From positions 930,001 to 994,000 of the forward strand of contig JARCOQ010000015.1 of assembly GCA_029207755.1 (NCBI GenBank): 64,000 nucleotides of DNA. Reading direction: 5' to 3'. This DNA comes from Chamaea fasciata. Taxonomy: Eukaryota > Chordata > Aves > Passeriformes > Sylviidae. Numbering within the stretch: the stretch's first letter is position 1; each line of letters opens with the position of its first letter. Below the pieces are notes generated by a model, which was not told the origin of the DNA, searched no databases, and worked only from the letters and a program-made list of their open reading frames with translations. Shown in pieces: positions 24,278-35,063 of this stretch. Position numbers and translations under genes: made by a program.

Positions 24278-25702
24278 GAAGAAGCCTGATTTTTGCATAT
24301 GATGCAACAGCCATAACGCAAAGAGTCACGGGCTGCATTGATGCCAAGAAGATCAGTCCTGACTGCCCATCAGGAAATTTTCAGGAAAATATGCATAGCT
24401 TCAGAAAAGTTTACTTCTGTGTGGAGAAACTCTTGTTTTCTATACACTTAAAGCTGTCATCACACACAAGAATTTCTGGAGACCCCCACGGACAGGGGAG
24501 GACGTGTGAGTGCACCCGGTGGCTGGGGTTGTTCTCCTGTAGGATTCCGGAATCCTCCTCTCCGGGGACTTGTCCACGCAGCTGGGACTGGATCTCCCAG
24601 CTCCAGACTCGCCTGGTTAGAGACCCAATTCCACATCTCCACCCTTCACTGACTGCTCCATCCTCTTTCCTGGAGAGCAGGAGAGCTCCGCAACTGAGTT
24701 CGTGGTCTTAGAGTTGTCCGTCAAACTTTTTCTGTCTTTGTAAGGCTGCAGCCCTTCACATTGAATTCCTGGCGTGCCATAAATTCCCATAGGCCTTGTG
24801 GATTTCTCCTTGTTGCCATTGATGAGGATATTTTCGACATTTAGAAGCTGTAGTAGCCTTTTCTACTTGCACCTTAACAATTTTCTGTATCTCAAAACGG
24901 AAATATTTACTACGCCACTCTAAAATTTGATTTTTACTCAAAAGTGGCCAGATCGTTTGTGTAATAGAAATGAGAAAAATCGTCTGAGAAAAAATACAAA
25001 ACCTAATATATTTTTATATTTAGTTATAGTTTCAAATATGTATAATCGGTATATTCGCTGATCCAAGAAAAAAAAGGGAAGGGCTACTGCAGCTTTAAAA
25101 GCAATTTATTAAATGATTGTAAAATAGCTTGTATAGTGTATAATAAGGATGATTTTTAGATGACAGATTGCTTTATCATGATACATGTAATTATATTTTT
25201 TGTAGGGGTCACAGATATGCTGAGTGGAAACCGTGGCGTGTGGTTTGGCCGGAGGCAGCGCCGCGGCTGTCGGTGCTGGTATCCAAAGAAGTGCTCTGTT
25301 CAGAGGGGGAAACCTGTGCTCCGTGGGTGTTTGTGGGGTTGGGTTGTGTGTCTTGAATCACTGTGTAAAATTCCCGTTGGTTTGGGGTGGGATACTCCTA
25401 TCTGTATGGTCGGGAGCCGCTCCCGAGGCACGGCTGAACCAGACCCCGCTGCAAAACCTGTCACAGCCTCACTCCCACAGCAAAAACAGCTTAGAAATTG
25501 GGCAATAATCCACATCCAGGTGCCAGCAATATGTAAATACAGAGCGTGGGGTGTTCACAGCACATTTCTACATTGAGCAGACCTTGGTTTCCAATTGAAA
25601 TAGGAAACTCAATTCTCATCCTTTCTTAAAGCTCTTTTTGAATGTTATACCTATTAAAAAAAAATTCCTATATTCAGTACTTTGGAGTAAAATAGCGTCT
25701 TT

Positions 25703-25708
25703 AATAAA
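25703..25708 (+). terminator. NR3C1: possible proximal polyadenylation signal of NR3C1
   Basis: AATAAA occurs about 2.4 kb after the stop codon in an AT-rich context. Use of this site would give a shorter 3'UTR lacking the GC-rich CR1-containing segment. Only the hexamer supports it. Confidence 0.35.
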
Positions 25709-26029
25709 AGAAAATAATCACTCTCTTCTTTGATCTGTAAGGAATATGTACATTTTGTAACAGGTAAAGGTCAGGATTTTAATTACGACTTGCAGCCCCA
25801 GTCATTGGGAATCCTCCCGCGCCCGTTTGTGATACAGATAGGAGTTTGTACTGCTGGGGTTGGGGGGCTCGTGGGGTGGGGGAAATGCGCTCTTACTTTG
25901 GAGAATGTTTTATGAACTGGCGTCCCCAGGGCCCCCGGTCGGAGCCGGGGGACAGCGTGTGCGGGTCGGGGTGCAGAGACCCCAGATTGTCATTTTTGCC
26001 AGCAAAAGCAGCTGCAGTGAGCTCCAACA

Positions 26030-26096
26030 GATGGTGGAGCCGGGGGTTGGAACTGGATGAGCTTTAAGATCCCTTCCAACCCAAATTCTGGGGTTC
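26030..26096 (+). repeat. CR1 3' end in NR3C1 3'UTR
   Basis: Plus orientation: gggggttggaactggatgag, then ctttaagatcccttccaacc. It lies in the transcribed 3'UTR. Confidence 0.8.
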
Positions 26097-26727
26097 AGCG
26101 ATCCCCCCGTGAGAGAACCGGTCACACAGGAGGAGAGGCCCTCTGCCCCTTGTGTCTGTTTGCCTGTTATATTCATTTTCAGTCTCTGGATTTAAGGAAA
26201 AAAAAAAAAAAAAAAACAAACAAAAAAACCACCAACAAAGGAAACTGTGATGTTAGAGGAAGAATCGTCCTGTACGTGCTGTTCAGTTCAAACTTCACCA
26301 GTGAGAGTCCGTAGTGCCGTAGTCAGCGGCGAGCAGTCCGTGTCCCGTTATCCGTGGTCCGTGTAGCAGTGGGCAGTCCCTGCACTCTGGATAAAGCAGG
26401 GAGAACCCGGCGTCGGCCCTTGAGTGCCTTATCACAAAGTGCACGGACCCGCCCGCCCGGCGGGGACAGCTCAGGACTCGCAATGGCCTTAGGGGGACAC
26501 CGGGACGGGGACGGGGGGGGGGCTGGGGACCGGTGCCAATCGATGCTGGATAAAAATGACCTCGCCATTTCCACAGGAAAAGGTAGGAAAGGAGGAAGTG
26601 CCTGGATGAGCGTGGGCTGCGGGGAGAACGCCCTGCGGCCGACGCTTCAGAGAGGGAGGACTTCAGGGACATGACTTCAGAGGGAGATTTTATAAAGATT
26701 GTATCGTTATTATTGTTGTAGCCCTGC

Positions 26728-26862
26728 AAGTGTTCGAGGCCTGGTTGGACGGGGCTTGGAGCAGCCTGGGCTGGTGGAAGGTGTTCCCTGCCCGTGGCAG
26801 GGGGGAGTTGATGAGCTTTAGGGTCCCTTCCAAGCCAGTCCAGCCTGGGATTCCACGGTCAC
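26728..26862 (+). repeat. CR1 3' fragment in NR3C1 3'UTR
   Basis: Plus orientation: ggcttggagcagcctgggct, ggaaggtgttccctgcccgt and gatgagctttagggtccctt. It is the second CR1 copy in the GC-rich part of the 3'UTR. Confidence 0.85.
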
Positions 26863-27431
26863 AGACCAGGCACGCTCTGCCCTTGTCCCAGGGCTTGCTG
26901 AGCCATCGACGTCTCATAGGAACCAAATTTTCCATGAAGGTCGAGGGCCTCTCCAGCCAGAGAGGCTGGGAGTGTGTGGGAACGCCCCACCTCCAACCCC
27001 CTGCCCCCGGCAGAGGCAGCGATGGGTCATTACTCTATTTTGTATATTAAACAAACAAAAAAAAAAGATATATACTGGGGACAAATCCTATATCATACCA
27101 GTGTATGGCATTATTAAAAAAAAAAATCATTATTTTTATCACAGCAATTTTAAACAGCATTAAAAAAAAGAAAAGAAATTAAACCAGTGACTCCTGTTTA
27201 AAAATAAAAGTTGTAGTTTTTTATTCATGCTGAATAATTCTGTAGTAACAAGTCTGTAGTTTTCACCTACTCAGTGAAATGTTGGACTGTAAAAGCTTGT
27301 GTGGAATTGTTGAACATTTATTTTTTCATTTAAATTTGCTGTTCTGGTAATACAAAGCCACACATCTGTACAGAAGTTGCAGTAAATGTGAGCCATTTAC
27401 AGCAATGCCGAATAATGGACAGAAACCATAT

Positions 27432-27437
27432 AATAAA
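27432..27437 (+). terminator. NR3C1: distal polyadenylation signal of NR3C1
   Basis: AATAAA is followed by a T-rich tract (ctgctttttttc) about 10 nt downstream. The preceding AT-rich block around 27360-27430 resembles the end of amniote NR3C1 transcripts. Cleavage would fall near 27450-27455. A CR1 fragment and intergenic sequence follow. Confidence 0.75.
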
Positions 27438-27497
27438 ATTCTGCTTTTTTTCATTAAATGGCTCCAAAATGCTTTTGTGGAGTTTTTGTTGTGGTCC

Positions 27498-27570
27498 TGG
27501 AGAGGGTTGGGTCTGACGTGGCAGGGGAGGGACTCTGTGACTTTCGGGTCCCTTCCAACCTCAATCCCTC
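27498..27570 (+). repeat. short CR1 3' end after NR3C1
   Basis: Plus orientation: gactctgtgactttcgggtc followed by ccttccaacctcaatccctc. It starts just beyond the inferred cleavage site. Confidence 0.65.
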
Positions 27571-29013
27571 TTTAATTTGATGATTTTAAATGTGTTTTGT
27601 CCCTACAGTGGTTCCCAACTGTCTGATGCTCATCAGAGTGTGAAAAAAGCTCCCTCCCCAGGCGGGTGCCAGCTGCCCAACATGAGTGATAGAAGGAAAT
27701 TAAATGTACTGAGCAGCCTGGGGGCCCCCCAGGTGTGGGTTGGGACAGAGGTCCCGGGCAGGGATGGGTGGTGGGGCTGAGCTGCCCTGGGGTCCTGAGC
27801 AGAGACAGAATTGAACCCGGGAAAAGGGGAAAAGCACTTGGTAAAAACCCAGCAGTGCTGCAAGGAGCCTTTCCCTCTCTGGTGTGAAGATGCTGCACTT
27901 GGGTTCAGAAAGTCCCAGCCCTGGAACAGAAGATGCTGCCATGAAGCTCCTTCCCTGCCATGCGGCCCTTGGAGTTTTTGGTGTTTCCAACCCCTCGGTG
28001 ACTGAAACCGCGGCGGTTTTCCCCCAGCACAGCTCAGCCTTTCCCCCCCGAGCCACAGAGCCAGGCGTGCTGTAATAAAATCTCATTTAACTGCAGCAGA
28101 AAAGGCCGAGTTCCCAGCAGGGAATGATTTCTTTGAATTGTCTGCAATTAAAACAAAGCTCACATAAATTTCCCCTCGGTAATTCCCAAGCTGGACGGGG
28201 TCAGAGGCAAGGCAGGGATGGGATTTACGATAACCACGTTTGTTCGGGCGGCAGTTATGGAAAGATGCTTTAAGGAGAGCCATCAGACCCTCAGATAAAG
28301 AACTGCTCAGTGGCTGACGGGCCCCAGCTCATGGTAAGAGCATCAAGGGCTCAGTGTGGTCACATTCCACCCGAAATCCCCTTTGGCCACTTCCATTTAC
28401 AAAGGCGTTGGTGTCAGAAGCATCTGTGGCCCGGGATCTGATTCCTTGCAGGATTTCTGCCCCTTCCCTGTGCTCCCTCCCATGCTCCATGGCCCTGGGG
28501 GGGCTGCCCTCACCTGCCACCTCCTTCTGCTCTTAACGTCCTTCCTTGGACTCGATCCTCAGCTTCCAAGAAATTCGGGTGAAGCTCAGCATGCGACTGC
28601 AATTTGTGATTTCTGTTGTGTTCACATCATCCCAGTAAAATGGTGGCATTTCAGGCTGGTTAGGAAGAGATGCCATTAAATGCCATTTTTACAGTTCTGA
28701 CATTTCGCGTTTGAGCTGTGGAGTTCGTGTTTGGCCCCGGGATGGTCCCCGGTGGGCTGGTTTGTCCCTGCCCATGTCCCCTCTGCAGTTTGGGCTCGTG
28801 ATGAGCTCCGGGCACACGGAGCTGTGCCGTGTCAGGCACAAATTCTGGGGTTTTACAGAATGAAAGACTGCTTGGCTGTATGTTACTGGGTATCCCAAAG
28901 GGGCTCCCAGATTCTCTCAGTGCTCTTGCCAAGCTCCTGCCAGGGTCCACCAAGTTTGGTGCATTTCCTTACCAGGGTTGCTGATAACTTCAATTTTTGG
29001 TGAACCTGAAAAT

Positions 29014-29097
29014 ATTTACATATATATACAAATATAAAAAATATATTACATAATATACATCACGTATATATTATAATATATATATAATATAGTATGT
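29014..29097. repeat. AT-rich simple sequence
   Basis: Imperfect TA repeats (tatatatac, atatatataatata) in intergenic DNA. Confidence 0.85.
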
Positions 29098-29819
29098 GGA
29101 CATTTCAAAATTAAAACCTGTAAATGCTGAACTTGCCAAAGGCTGGCTGGAGGAGCAGCACGGAGAGGAGCCATCAGAAGGGCGTTCACTGGCCTCCAGT
29201 GCCTGAGCCCATGGATCAGCTGATAAAATCCAACCTGGAGGAGGGGTGGCAGTAAACAGCCTTATCCAATCCATCGCAGGCCTGGCACGGCTCCAGGGCA
29301 TAATTAAGGATATTCTCTGAGGTCACAACAGGGAAGCCTAGGTTAAAAAAATAACGAGTAAGTGGAATCCTTCTAATTATGGGATCTGTTGATTTGAGAT
29401 CAAACCACATGAAGAGGTTGGGGCAGAGCTGCTGAGGCAGCGTCAGGTGCGGGCAGTAATTGTGCTCCTAATGCAGGAGGACAGGGTGACGCTTCCTGCT
29501 GAGAAAGGTGACCTGGTGTGCCCAGGGCCGGGCAGGGGGCTCGGGGATGTGTCCCCAGGGAGCAGAGCATGGGAAATCATCTGCAGGGATGGGACACGGG
29601 GAGCTGCGTCCCTGGGGAGCCGAGAGGGGAAACGGGGGGACACAGCTCGGGGGACTGTCCTGCCGTCCTGTCACCCTGGGCTCCTGCCTTGGCCCCAGCA
29701 CACCCCTCTCCGGGCTCCTGCAAGAGCAAACCCAGAATGACACCCCAGCAATTTGAACTCCTCCTTTCTCTGCTGCCTTTTTCTCTTTCCTTCTTGCCCT
29801 TTCCCTTTTCTCCCCTTTC

Positions 29820-30245
29820 CGGCTCGCAGGCCGGGTTCCTCCAGCTGGGCTGCGGCCGAGCCGCACGTGTCCCTGCCCCAAACAAACGCAGCGCCGGCCG
29901 GCCGCGCTCAAACACTGCCATTATTAAAAAGAAGATTTTAAAACTCCGCCCAGCCCAACCCTTGGCACGTCCGGGGGAGCCGGGGGAGGTCTCACAGCCT
30001 CCCCTCCTGCCCAGGCAGGGACGGGTCGGGGGCTCCTGCCGCCCCCCGGCCGCCGCTCCTCCCCCGGCCTGCTGGATTTGCTGAGCATAATGGGGCTGAA
30101 ACAGCTCAGAGCAGTCGGGCTAAATATATCCCGGTTGCTGGGGAAATAAATAATAAACAGCGGCGCGGTGGGGATGGCGGCGAGTCCTTGGCTCTGCCCG
30201 GGCTGCGGGGCGGCCCCTGCGGCGCTCCAGGTACCGCGCGGGGCC
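29820..30245. promoter_or_regulatory. CpG-island-like block in the intergenic region
   Basis: This roughly 425-bp segment has dense CpG dinucleotides (for example about a dozen near 29820-29920), a GC-box-like ctccgccc at 29944 and a TATA-like ctaaatatatcc near 30119. Vertebrate genomes lose CpG outside islands, so this suggests an unmethylated regulatory element or unannotated promoter. Neither flanking gene starts here. It could also be simply GC-rich DNA. Confidence 0.4.
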
Positions 30246-30306
30246 ACAAAACCCACAAAAACCCACAAAACCCCACAAAACCCCCACAAAAACCCACAAA
30301 AACAAC
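30243..30306 (+). repeat. degenerate cccacaaaa tandem repeat
   Basis: About six units of 9-11 bp of the form acccacaaaa abut the CpG-rich block. Confidence 0.85.
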
Positions 30307-30784
30307 ACCCGGGGCTCGACAGAAAGCCCAAACCTGGCAAAAAAAACCCCAAAATAGCCGGCAGTGGAACAGAGGCAAAAAGCGGCAGGTGCATCCCCCC
30401 GAGTCGGAAATATTGATGATGGATAACGGCTGCGGCAAAATTAGGAAGGTTTAAAAAGGGACAAAGCACGTCCAGGATCTCTGGGAGTGGGAAAGGGAGG
30501 GCAGCTGGACACGGGCTGCTCCATCGCTGTCCCCTGTGGGGGTCCATCCCTGGGAGCCGGCTGCAGCGGGGGTGGCACTGTCCCGGCGTGGTGACACGGG
30601 TGTCACCGCAGTGCCACGGGCCCGGCTGCCCCTGGCTGGGGTAACCCGGGTCGGGACGAGCCTGTTTGCTCGAGAGCTGGGGCAGCCTTGGGAAAAGCTC
30701 CTTGCTGCTGCCAGGACACGGTGCCACGGGCTGGAAAGGAGCGCTCACCCTGGTGTGACCCTGGGGAGGGGCTTTGGGCAGGGC

Positions 30785-31023
30785 ATGGACACGGGGAATG
30801 GCTTCCCACTGACCGAGGGCAGGGTTAGGTGGGATGTTGGGAACAAATCCTTCCCTGGCAGGGTGGGCAGGCCCTGGCACAGGTGCCCAGAGAAGTCTGG
30901 CTGCCCCTGGATCCCTGGCAGTGTCCAAGGCCAGGCTGGACAGGGCTTGGAGCAGCCTGGGACAGTGGGAGGTGTCCCTGCCATGGCAGGGTGGCACCGG
31001 CTGGGCTTTAAGCCCTTTCCAGC
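30785..31023 (+). repeat. CR1 LINE 3' fragment
   Basis: Plus orientation: aatccttccctggcagggtg, tccctggcagtgtccaaggc, ggacagggcttggagcagcc and ggctttaagccctttccagc. It accounts for part of a long open frame. Confidence 0.85.
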
Positions 31024-31929
31024 CCCCTGTGCCAGGGAGATGCTCACCCCGGTGGCGCCTTCACTGCCAGCCACATGCCAGCCCTCCTGGGGCTCACCCC
31101 TGGAGCCTCTCCCACCGCCTGCCCCTCCTGCTCTGCTCTTCGCTCACAGGTGGCTGCGAACAAAACCTCTGCAGATGTTTAATGATCTGATTGCCCGGGG
31201 TAACAGCTGGATGCTGGAGCGGGGCAGGCCTGGGGGAGCAGCTGATGGGAAGCAATGGGGGCTGTGGGGGGCTCCCGGAGAGATGGGGACACAGCAGGGA
31301 CACAGGAACGTCCCTGTGGAGATGGGATTGCTCCGACTCCCCCCACTCCCAGCGGCAGACCCTGCCCTGCCATCCCCACCTAATCCAAGGCAGGCTGGTC
31401 TCCGGGGCACCCGGCTGCTGCACTTTTTCCCCTTCCTGTGTGCGTCAGTGAGTTTAGAGCCCAGGTGTGATTTTCTAGACCCTTTTGTCTGAGGTTTAGA
31501 AGCAGAATAAGCTTCATTAGCAGAAGGGAGGATTTACAGTAAGTAATAGGTAGGTGCTACCTCGTGAGCTGTCAGCATTGTGCTAAATTACCAGCTGAGC
31601 CCGTCTGCAAACAATCAGCCGCTCACCCACAGAACAGAGCTTTGAACAGATATTTCTTTAAAAAACCTTTGCTTTTCATCGTTATTTCCCAAAAGCTAAA
31701 AATCTGAATTAGCCCAAATGTAGAAAATACCCCTGCTTTAAGGTTTCTGGTTCGTGAGGAGTTTTAAACCACCACGCACTCACTAACACTTCTCTCCACC
31801 CCCGGCTCTGGCTCTGTGCGGTGACTTCTCCCTTCAGCTACCCCTGATCCATCCCTGGTGTCCATGGACCAGGGCTTTGGCCTCTTCTCCAGGCAACCAG
31901 CAACCGGACAAGAGGAAATGGCCTCAAGC

Positions 31930-32040
31930 ATCCAAGCCCACCCCAAACGCCAACCCAATCCAACCACAACCTGACCCAATCCCAGCCCAACCCCAAACCC
32001 GGCCCAACACCAAACCCAGCCCACCCCAATTAATCCAGCT
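31930..32040 (+). repeat. CCAA/CCCAA-rich degenerate repeat
   Basis: Recurrent aacccaa, cccaacc and cccagcccaa motifs give strong strand asymmetry (A and C on this strand) over about 100 bp. Confidence 0.7.
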
Positions 32041-33030
32041 GCCACCAAAGCCAAACCAAACTCACGGTGCGCTCGTGGAACATCAGCCGTCGATGTGAAA
32101 CATGGCAGGGCTGCACCAGGAGACTCCTCTGATGTCAGCTCCAACAGACATCACTGCACCGTCTCTTTTTTTTTGGTTTAATGCCCACAGTGACTGGCCA
32201 GGGGCTGTGGGAGAGGCTCTGCCCATTGGCAGCGTCACCACGCAGCTTTCGTTCCATTTTGACTGATGATTTTAATATTAAGCATCAAATGCTGCGTCAG
32301 GCTGGTTTAAAAAAAAATAAATAAATATTTCCTATCTTTAATTTCTCTTGGAATAAACCAATGTTTACTACAGTATTAACGCTGGCCCAAATGGGAACAT
32401 TTAGTAAGCGCTCCAGACAAGTTTTTCTTTTAGGAAAATTTTAATTAAAAAAAAAAAACCAAACCACTCCACTGGCTCTCCTGTAAGAGCAATAACTTCT
32501 GCCTCGGTTTGATTTCCTTTCCTCCAGGAGACATCTTGTAAATACATCAGCGTGGGACTTTTGTTCCCAGAAACTCTCTAGGTAGCACATCCAAAAGCTC
32601 CCGAGTGCCTCTGGAAAGGAATTTACCCGGGTCTGAGTAACTGGAGTATCCAAGGAGCCGAGGGGGGACCCTGCCCGGAAAGGTTTTGTGGGGACACGGC
32701 GGGAGCAGCGCAGTGCTGGTGCTCACACAGCATTGCTAAGCAGGTCCCCAAATACCCTGACCCCAAATGAAGCCTTTTGGAGGGCTCCTGGCAGGTTTGC
32801 AATTGCCATTCATCCCCAGCCCTCGCTCTGCTCCGGCGGCATCCCGGGGAGGCAGGAGGGACAGGACAGTTACAAACACAAACAGACAGTGCTGACAGAT
32901 GCAATAGTGAGGGTTTTTTCTGAAATCCTTTCCATTAGGCCTCCCCATCCCTCTCCCACCCCCAGGGAGGGGCTCGCATGCACCCACCCCAGGCAGGGCC
33001 AGCCCCGAGGTCCCAGCACAGCCACGGAGC

Positions 33031-33130
33031 GATGCCGGCGCTGGATAAAGCCTGGCCTCATCCTAAGCCAAGGCTGGATACAGCCCAGCCCCAGCTGATG
33101 CCAGGGCTGGATAAAGCCTGGCCTCATCCT
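33031..33130 (+). repeat. about 33-bp tandem repeat
   Basis: ctggataaagcctggcctca occurs at 33041 and again 66 bp later. A diverged half-unit (aggctggatacagcccagcc) lies between them, suggesting three units of about 33 bp. Confidence 0.8.
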
Positions 33131-33464
33131 CGCCTTCAGGAAAGCCAAGAAATAGCACAAAAGTTGGCTATAAAATCCAAGGATGGAGATGAACCAGCAG
33201 TGTGCTAGGGAAACACCGCATTTTATCCCCACAGACCTCTCACCCTCTTCATCCAACACCTCAGAGCAGAGAGCACGAGGCAGTTTGGGGACTTCACCCC
33301 TGCCCAAACCATACCAGCCATGTGAGGGGCCCAGAGTGTTCCCCAAGGGGTCGGAGTGTTGTGGAGAGGGTGTGATCCCATGGGAATGAGCTGTGCCACC
33401 CACCCTGGAAAGCAGGAAAAAAAAATTGATTGCCTTTTTCCTCCTTTTTTTTTTTTTCCCCCAA

Positions 33465-34974
33465 GACAAAAGCCCAGGAAGTTTAATTACTGTGGACGAA
33501 AACGTGAGGAGGGCTGAAATTTCAGCTCCCTTCTCTCTAAGTGACACCAGGAGGAGAAGGAAGCAGCAGCTCCAGGCTGGGGTCGGGGGCTTTGGAGCCT
33601 CTCAGTGACCAGCTTCAAATGTCCTTTGCCTCTCTCCTTACAGCTCTTCTAAAAATATCAAATATAGATCTTTTCCTCATAATATTTTAAGATACTCTAT
33701 TTATACATTAATCCTTTCAAAAATAAAAAGTGACACATAGAGCAATTCAGTCACTCAAGAGTCTTTAAAACTGTTACAAAAAGCCACGACATCCATCCCC
33801 AGCGCCACGGGCTGGGGGCTCTTTCAGGACTTTCTTCTTATAAAATGATTCCAGCTCCGAAAATCCCGGCTCTGCAGTCAAACAGCGCTCCTTCTCCCAC
33901 CCTGCCCCTCCAAAAGGGCCTGGAATGATGAGGGGGTTGCACACCGGCCCCGCCGAGCCCTCGAGGAGTGTCCATGGAGGCAGGAGCCGGGCTGCTGCAG
34001 CCGAGGGCTCGTCCCTGGCTCTCCACAGCCCCGTCCCGGCCACTCCAACAGCAAATGCCCGGCAAGGATGGAAAAAAATTCACCCGGCACCACCAGCACT
34101 GCACAGACTTGGCACGGAGGAGGCTGCAAGCAAGGGGAGGCCTGAAAAACAACGCTGGAGAGAGGCAGAGGCAGCTCCAGCAGGGCACAGCAGCAGCCTG
34201 GGCACTGGCAGGAGCGTGGATGCGTCTGTACAGTGGGATTTGGGACGGGGAGGTACCAACCAGCCGAACAACAGAGGTGGGGATTGTCTGGACCCTCGCG
34301 CAGGCCGAGGGTCACCCCACAAAACCAAAATCCTGGAAATAAGAGAAGAGTTCGAGAGGTTTGGGCCAAAACATCCTCTCTCCGCCGAGCAGGTGCCTGC
34401 CCAGCCCTGCCAGCCCTGCAGAGCCCACCCGGGGCTCGCTCTCGCCCGCAAGAGCCGGCGCGGTGGGGGCACACAGGGGACACCCCCAGGGCTGCCCGGC
34501 CACCAAGGGAGCTCAGCCCCCAGCCCTCCCCTGCCCCAGGGCTCGGGGTGCTCCCCGGCAGCACTGAGAGCAGCCAGGGAAGGCTCCGGGAGCACAGGAG
34601 TCCTCCTCGGCGGGACCTTTGGCTCCCTGATGCCCTGCACAGCCGGGCAATGTCCCTCCGCAGGGAATCCTCGCCTCGGGGCCATTCCCGGTCTTCAGCT
34701 CGGCCCCTGGGAGCACTCTGCCGTGTCCCTCGGCTGGTTTTCCACGGCGGGGATGTGGGCTTGAAGCACGGGGGGGTCTGTCCGTGTCCCCGGGAGCATT
34801 CCCCCGCAGCGCCGCGGGAGCGGGAGGAGCGGCGGCGGCTGATCCACACAAACATCCAGCAGCGGGCACAGGGCTGTCCCCACCCCGGGCACACGGTGGC
34901 AGAGGGCACAGGGGCCTGCAGGACTCCCCATGGATACCATGGAACGCTCAGCAGCGGCTCCGTGCACCCCCCAG
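33465..34974 (-). other. ARHGAP26: ARHGAP26 3' untranslated region (extent uncertain)
   Basis: Sequence downstream of the stop codon is GC-rich until about 33840. It then enters an AT-rich block (33640-33780) that looks like preserved 3'UTR. An ATTAAA on the minus strand (33482-33487), followed by a G/T-rich tract, is a possible end. The known mammalian 3'UTR is longer, so the true end may lie further left. Long open frames here on both strands are judged chance products of high GC. Confidence 0.45.
33482..33487 (-). terminator. ARHGAP26: possible ARHGAP26 polyadenylation signal (ATTAAA)
   Basis: The minus strand reads ATTAAA followed by tcttgggg-type G/T-rich sequence about 20 nt downstream. 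It is a variant hexamer and other ATTAAA copies lie further downstream, so this is tentative. Confidence 0.3.
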
Positions 34975-35063
34975 TTATAGGAACTCCACGTAGTTCTCAG
35001 GGATCAGTCCTGTCTTGCCGTTGAGGGTCCCCTCCAGCCAGCCGGGCTCCTGGGATGGGTGAA
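34975..35063 (-). CDS. ARHGAP26: ARHGAP26 terminal coding exon: second half of SH3 domain and stop
   Basis: The coding part is 89 nt, after a tgtctgcag acceptor. It encodes [20 protein letters not shown] and PENYVEFL, then TAA at 34975-34977. GWLEG carries the conserved SH3 tryptophan, and [10 protein letters not shown] is the closing proline/tyrosine binding surface. The end VEFL is the normal GRAF1 C-terminus. No frameshifts are present. Confidence 0.97.

Larger units (their letters stand above)
23325..27455 (+). other. NR3C1: NR3C1 3' untranslated region
   Basis: About 4.1 kb follow the stop codon up to the last good polyadenylation signal, a length similar to the human alpha-type 3'UTR. 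Most of it is AT-rich, with T- and A-runs, a TAAT repeat near 23640 and several ATTTA motifs that could affect mRNA stability. The stretch of about 25800-27010 is different: it is GC- and CpG-rich and contains two plus-oriented CR1 pieces. The 3' boundary is inferred from the AATAAA at 27432 and not from transcript evidence. Confidence 0.8.
27456..33464. other. intergenic region between convergent NR3C1 and ARHGAP26
   Basis: About 6 kb separate the inferred 3' ends. The region contains CR1 fragments (about 27498-27570 and 30785-31023), an AT-rich simple stretch (29014-29097), a CpG-island-like block (29820-30245) and degenerate tandem repeats (30243-30306, 31930-32040, 33031-33130). No protein-coding gene was recognised. 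The right boundary depends on where ARHGAP26 transcripts end, and it could lie further left. Confidence 0.55.

Noticed and set aside
23325..27455. A human-type exon 9-beta
   Set aside because: No candidate acceptor followed by the beta-type C-terminal coding segment could be recognised in the 3'UTR.
29924..30997. 357-residue minus-strand open frame
   Set aside because: It crosses the CpG-rich block, the cccacaaaa repeat and a CR1 fragment. Its sequence shows no family motif, and high GC explains the lack of stops.
30536..31492. 318-residue plus-strand open frame
   Set aside because: Its middle third is translated CR1 sequence and the rest is GC-rich intergenic DNA without recognised motifs.
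31930..32040. Interstitial telomere repeat
   Set aside because: The block lacks CCCTAA units; it is CCCAA/CCAA-rich and irregular.
33878..34909. 343-residue minus-strand open frame (and a 263-residue plus-strand one at 34233-35024)
   Set aside because: Both overlap the GC-rich ARHGAP26 3'UTR and terminal exon. They have low-complexity Pro/Gly/Arg content and no domain.
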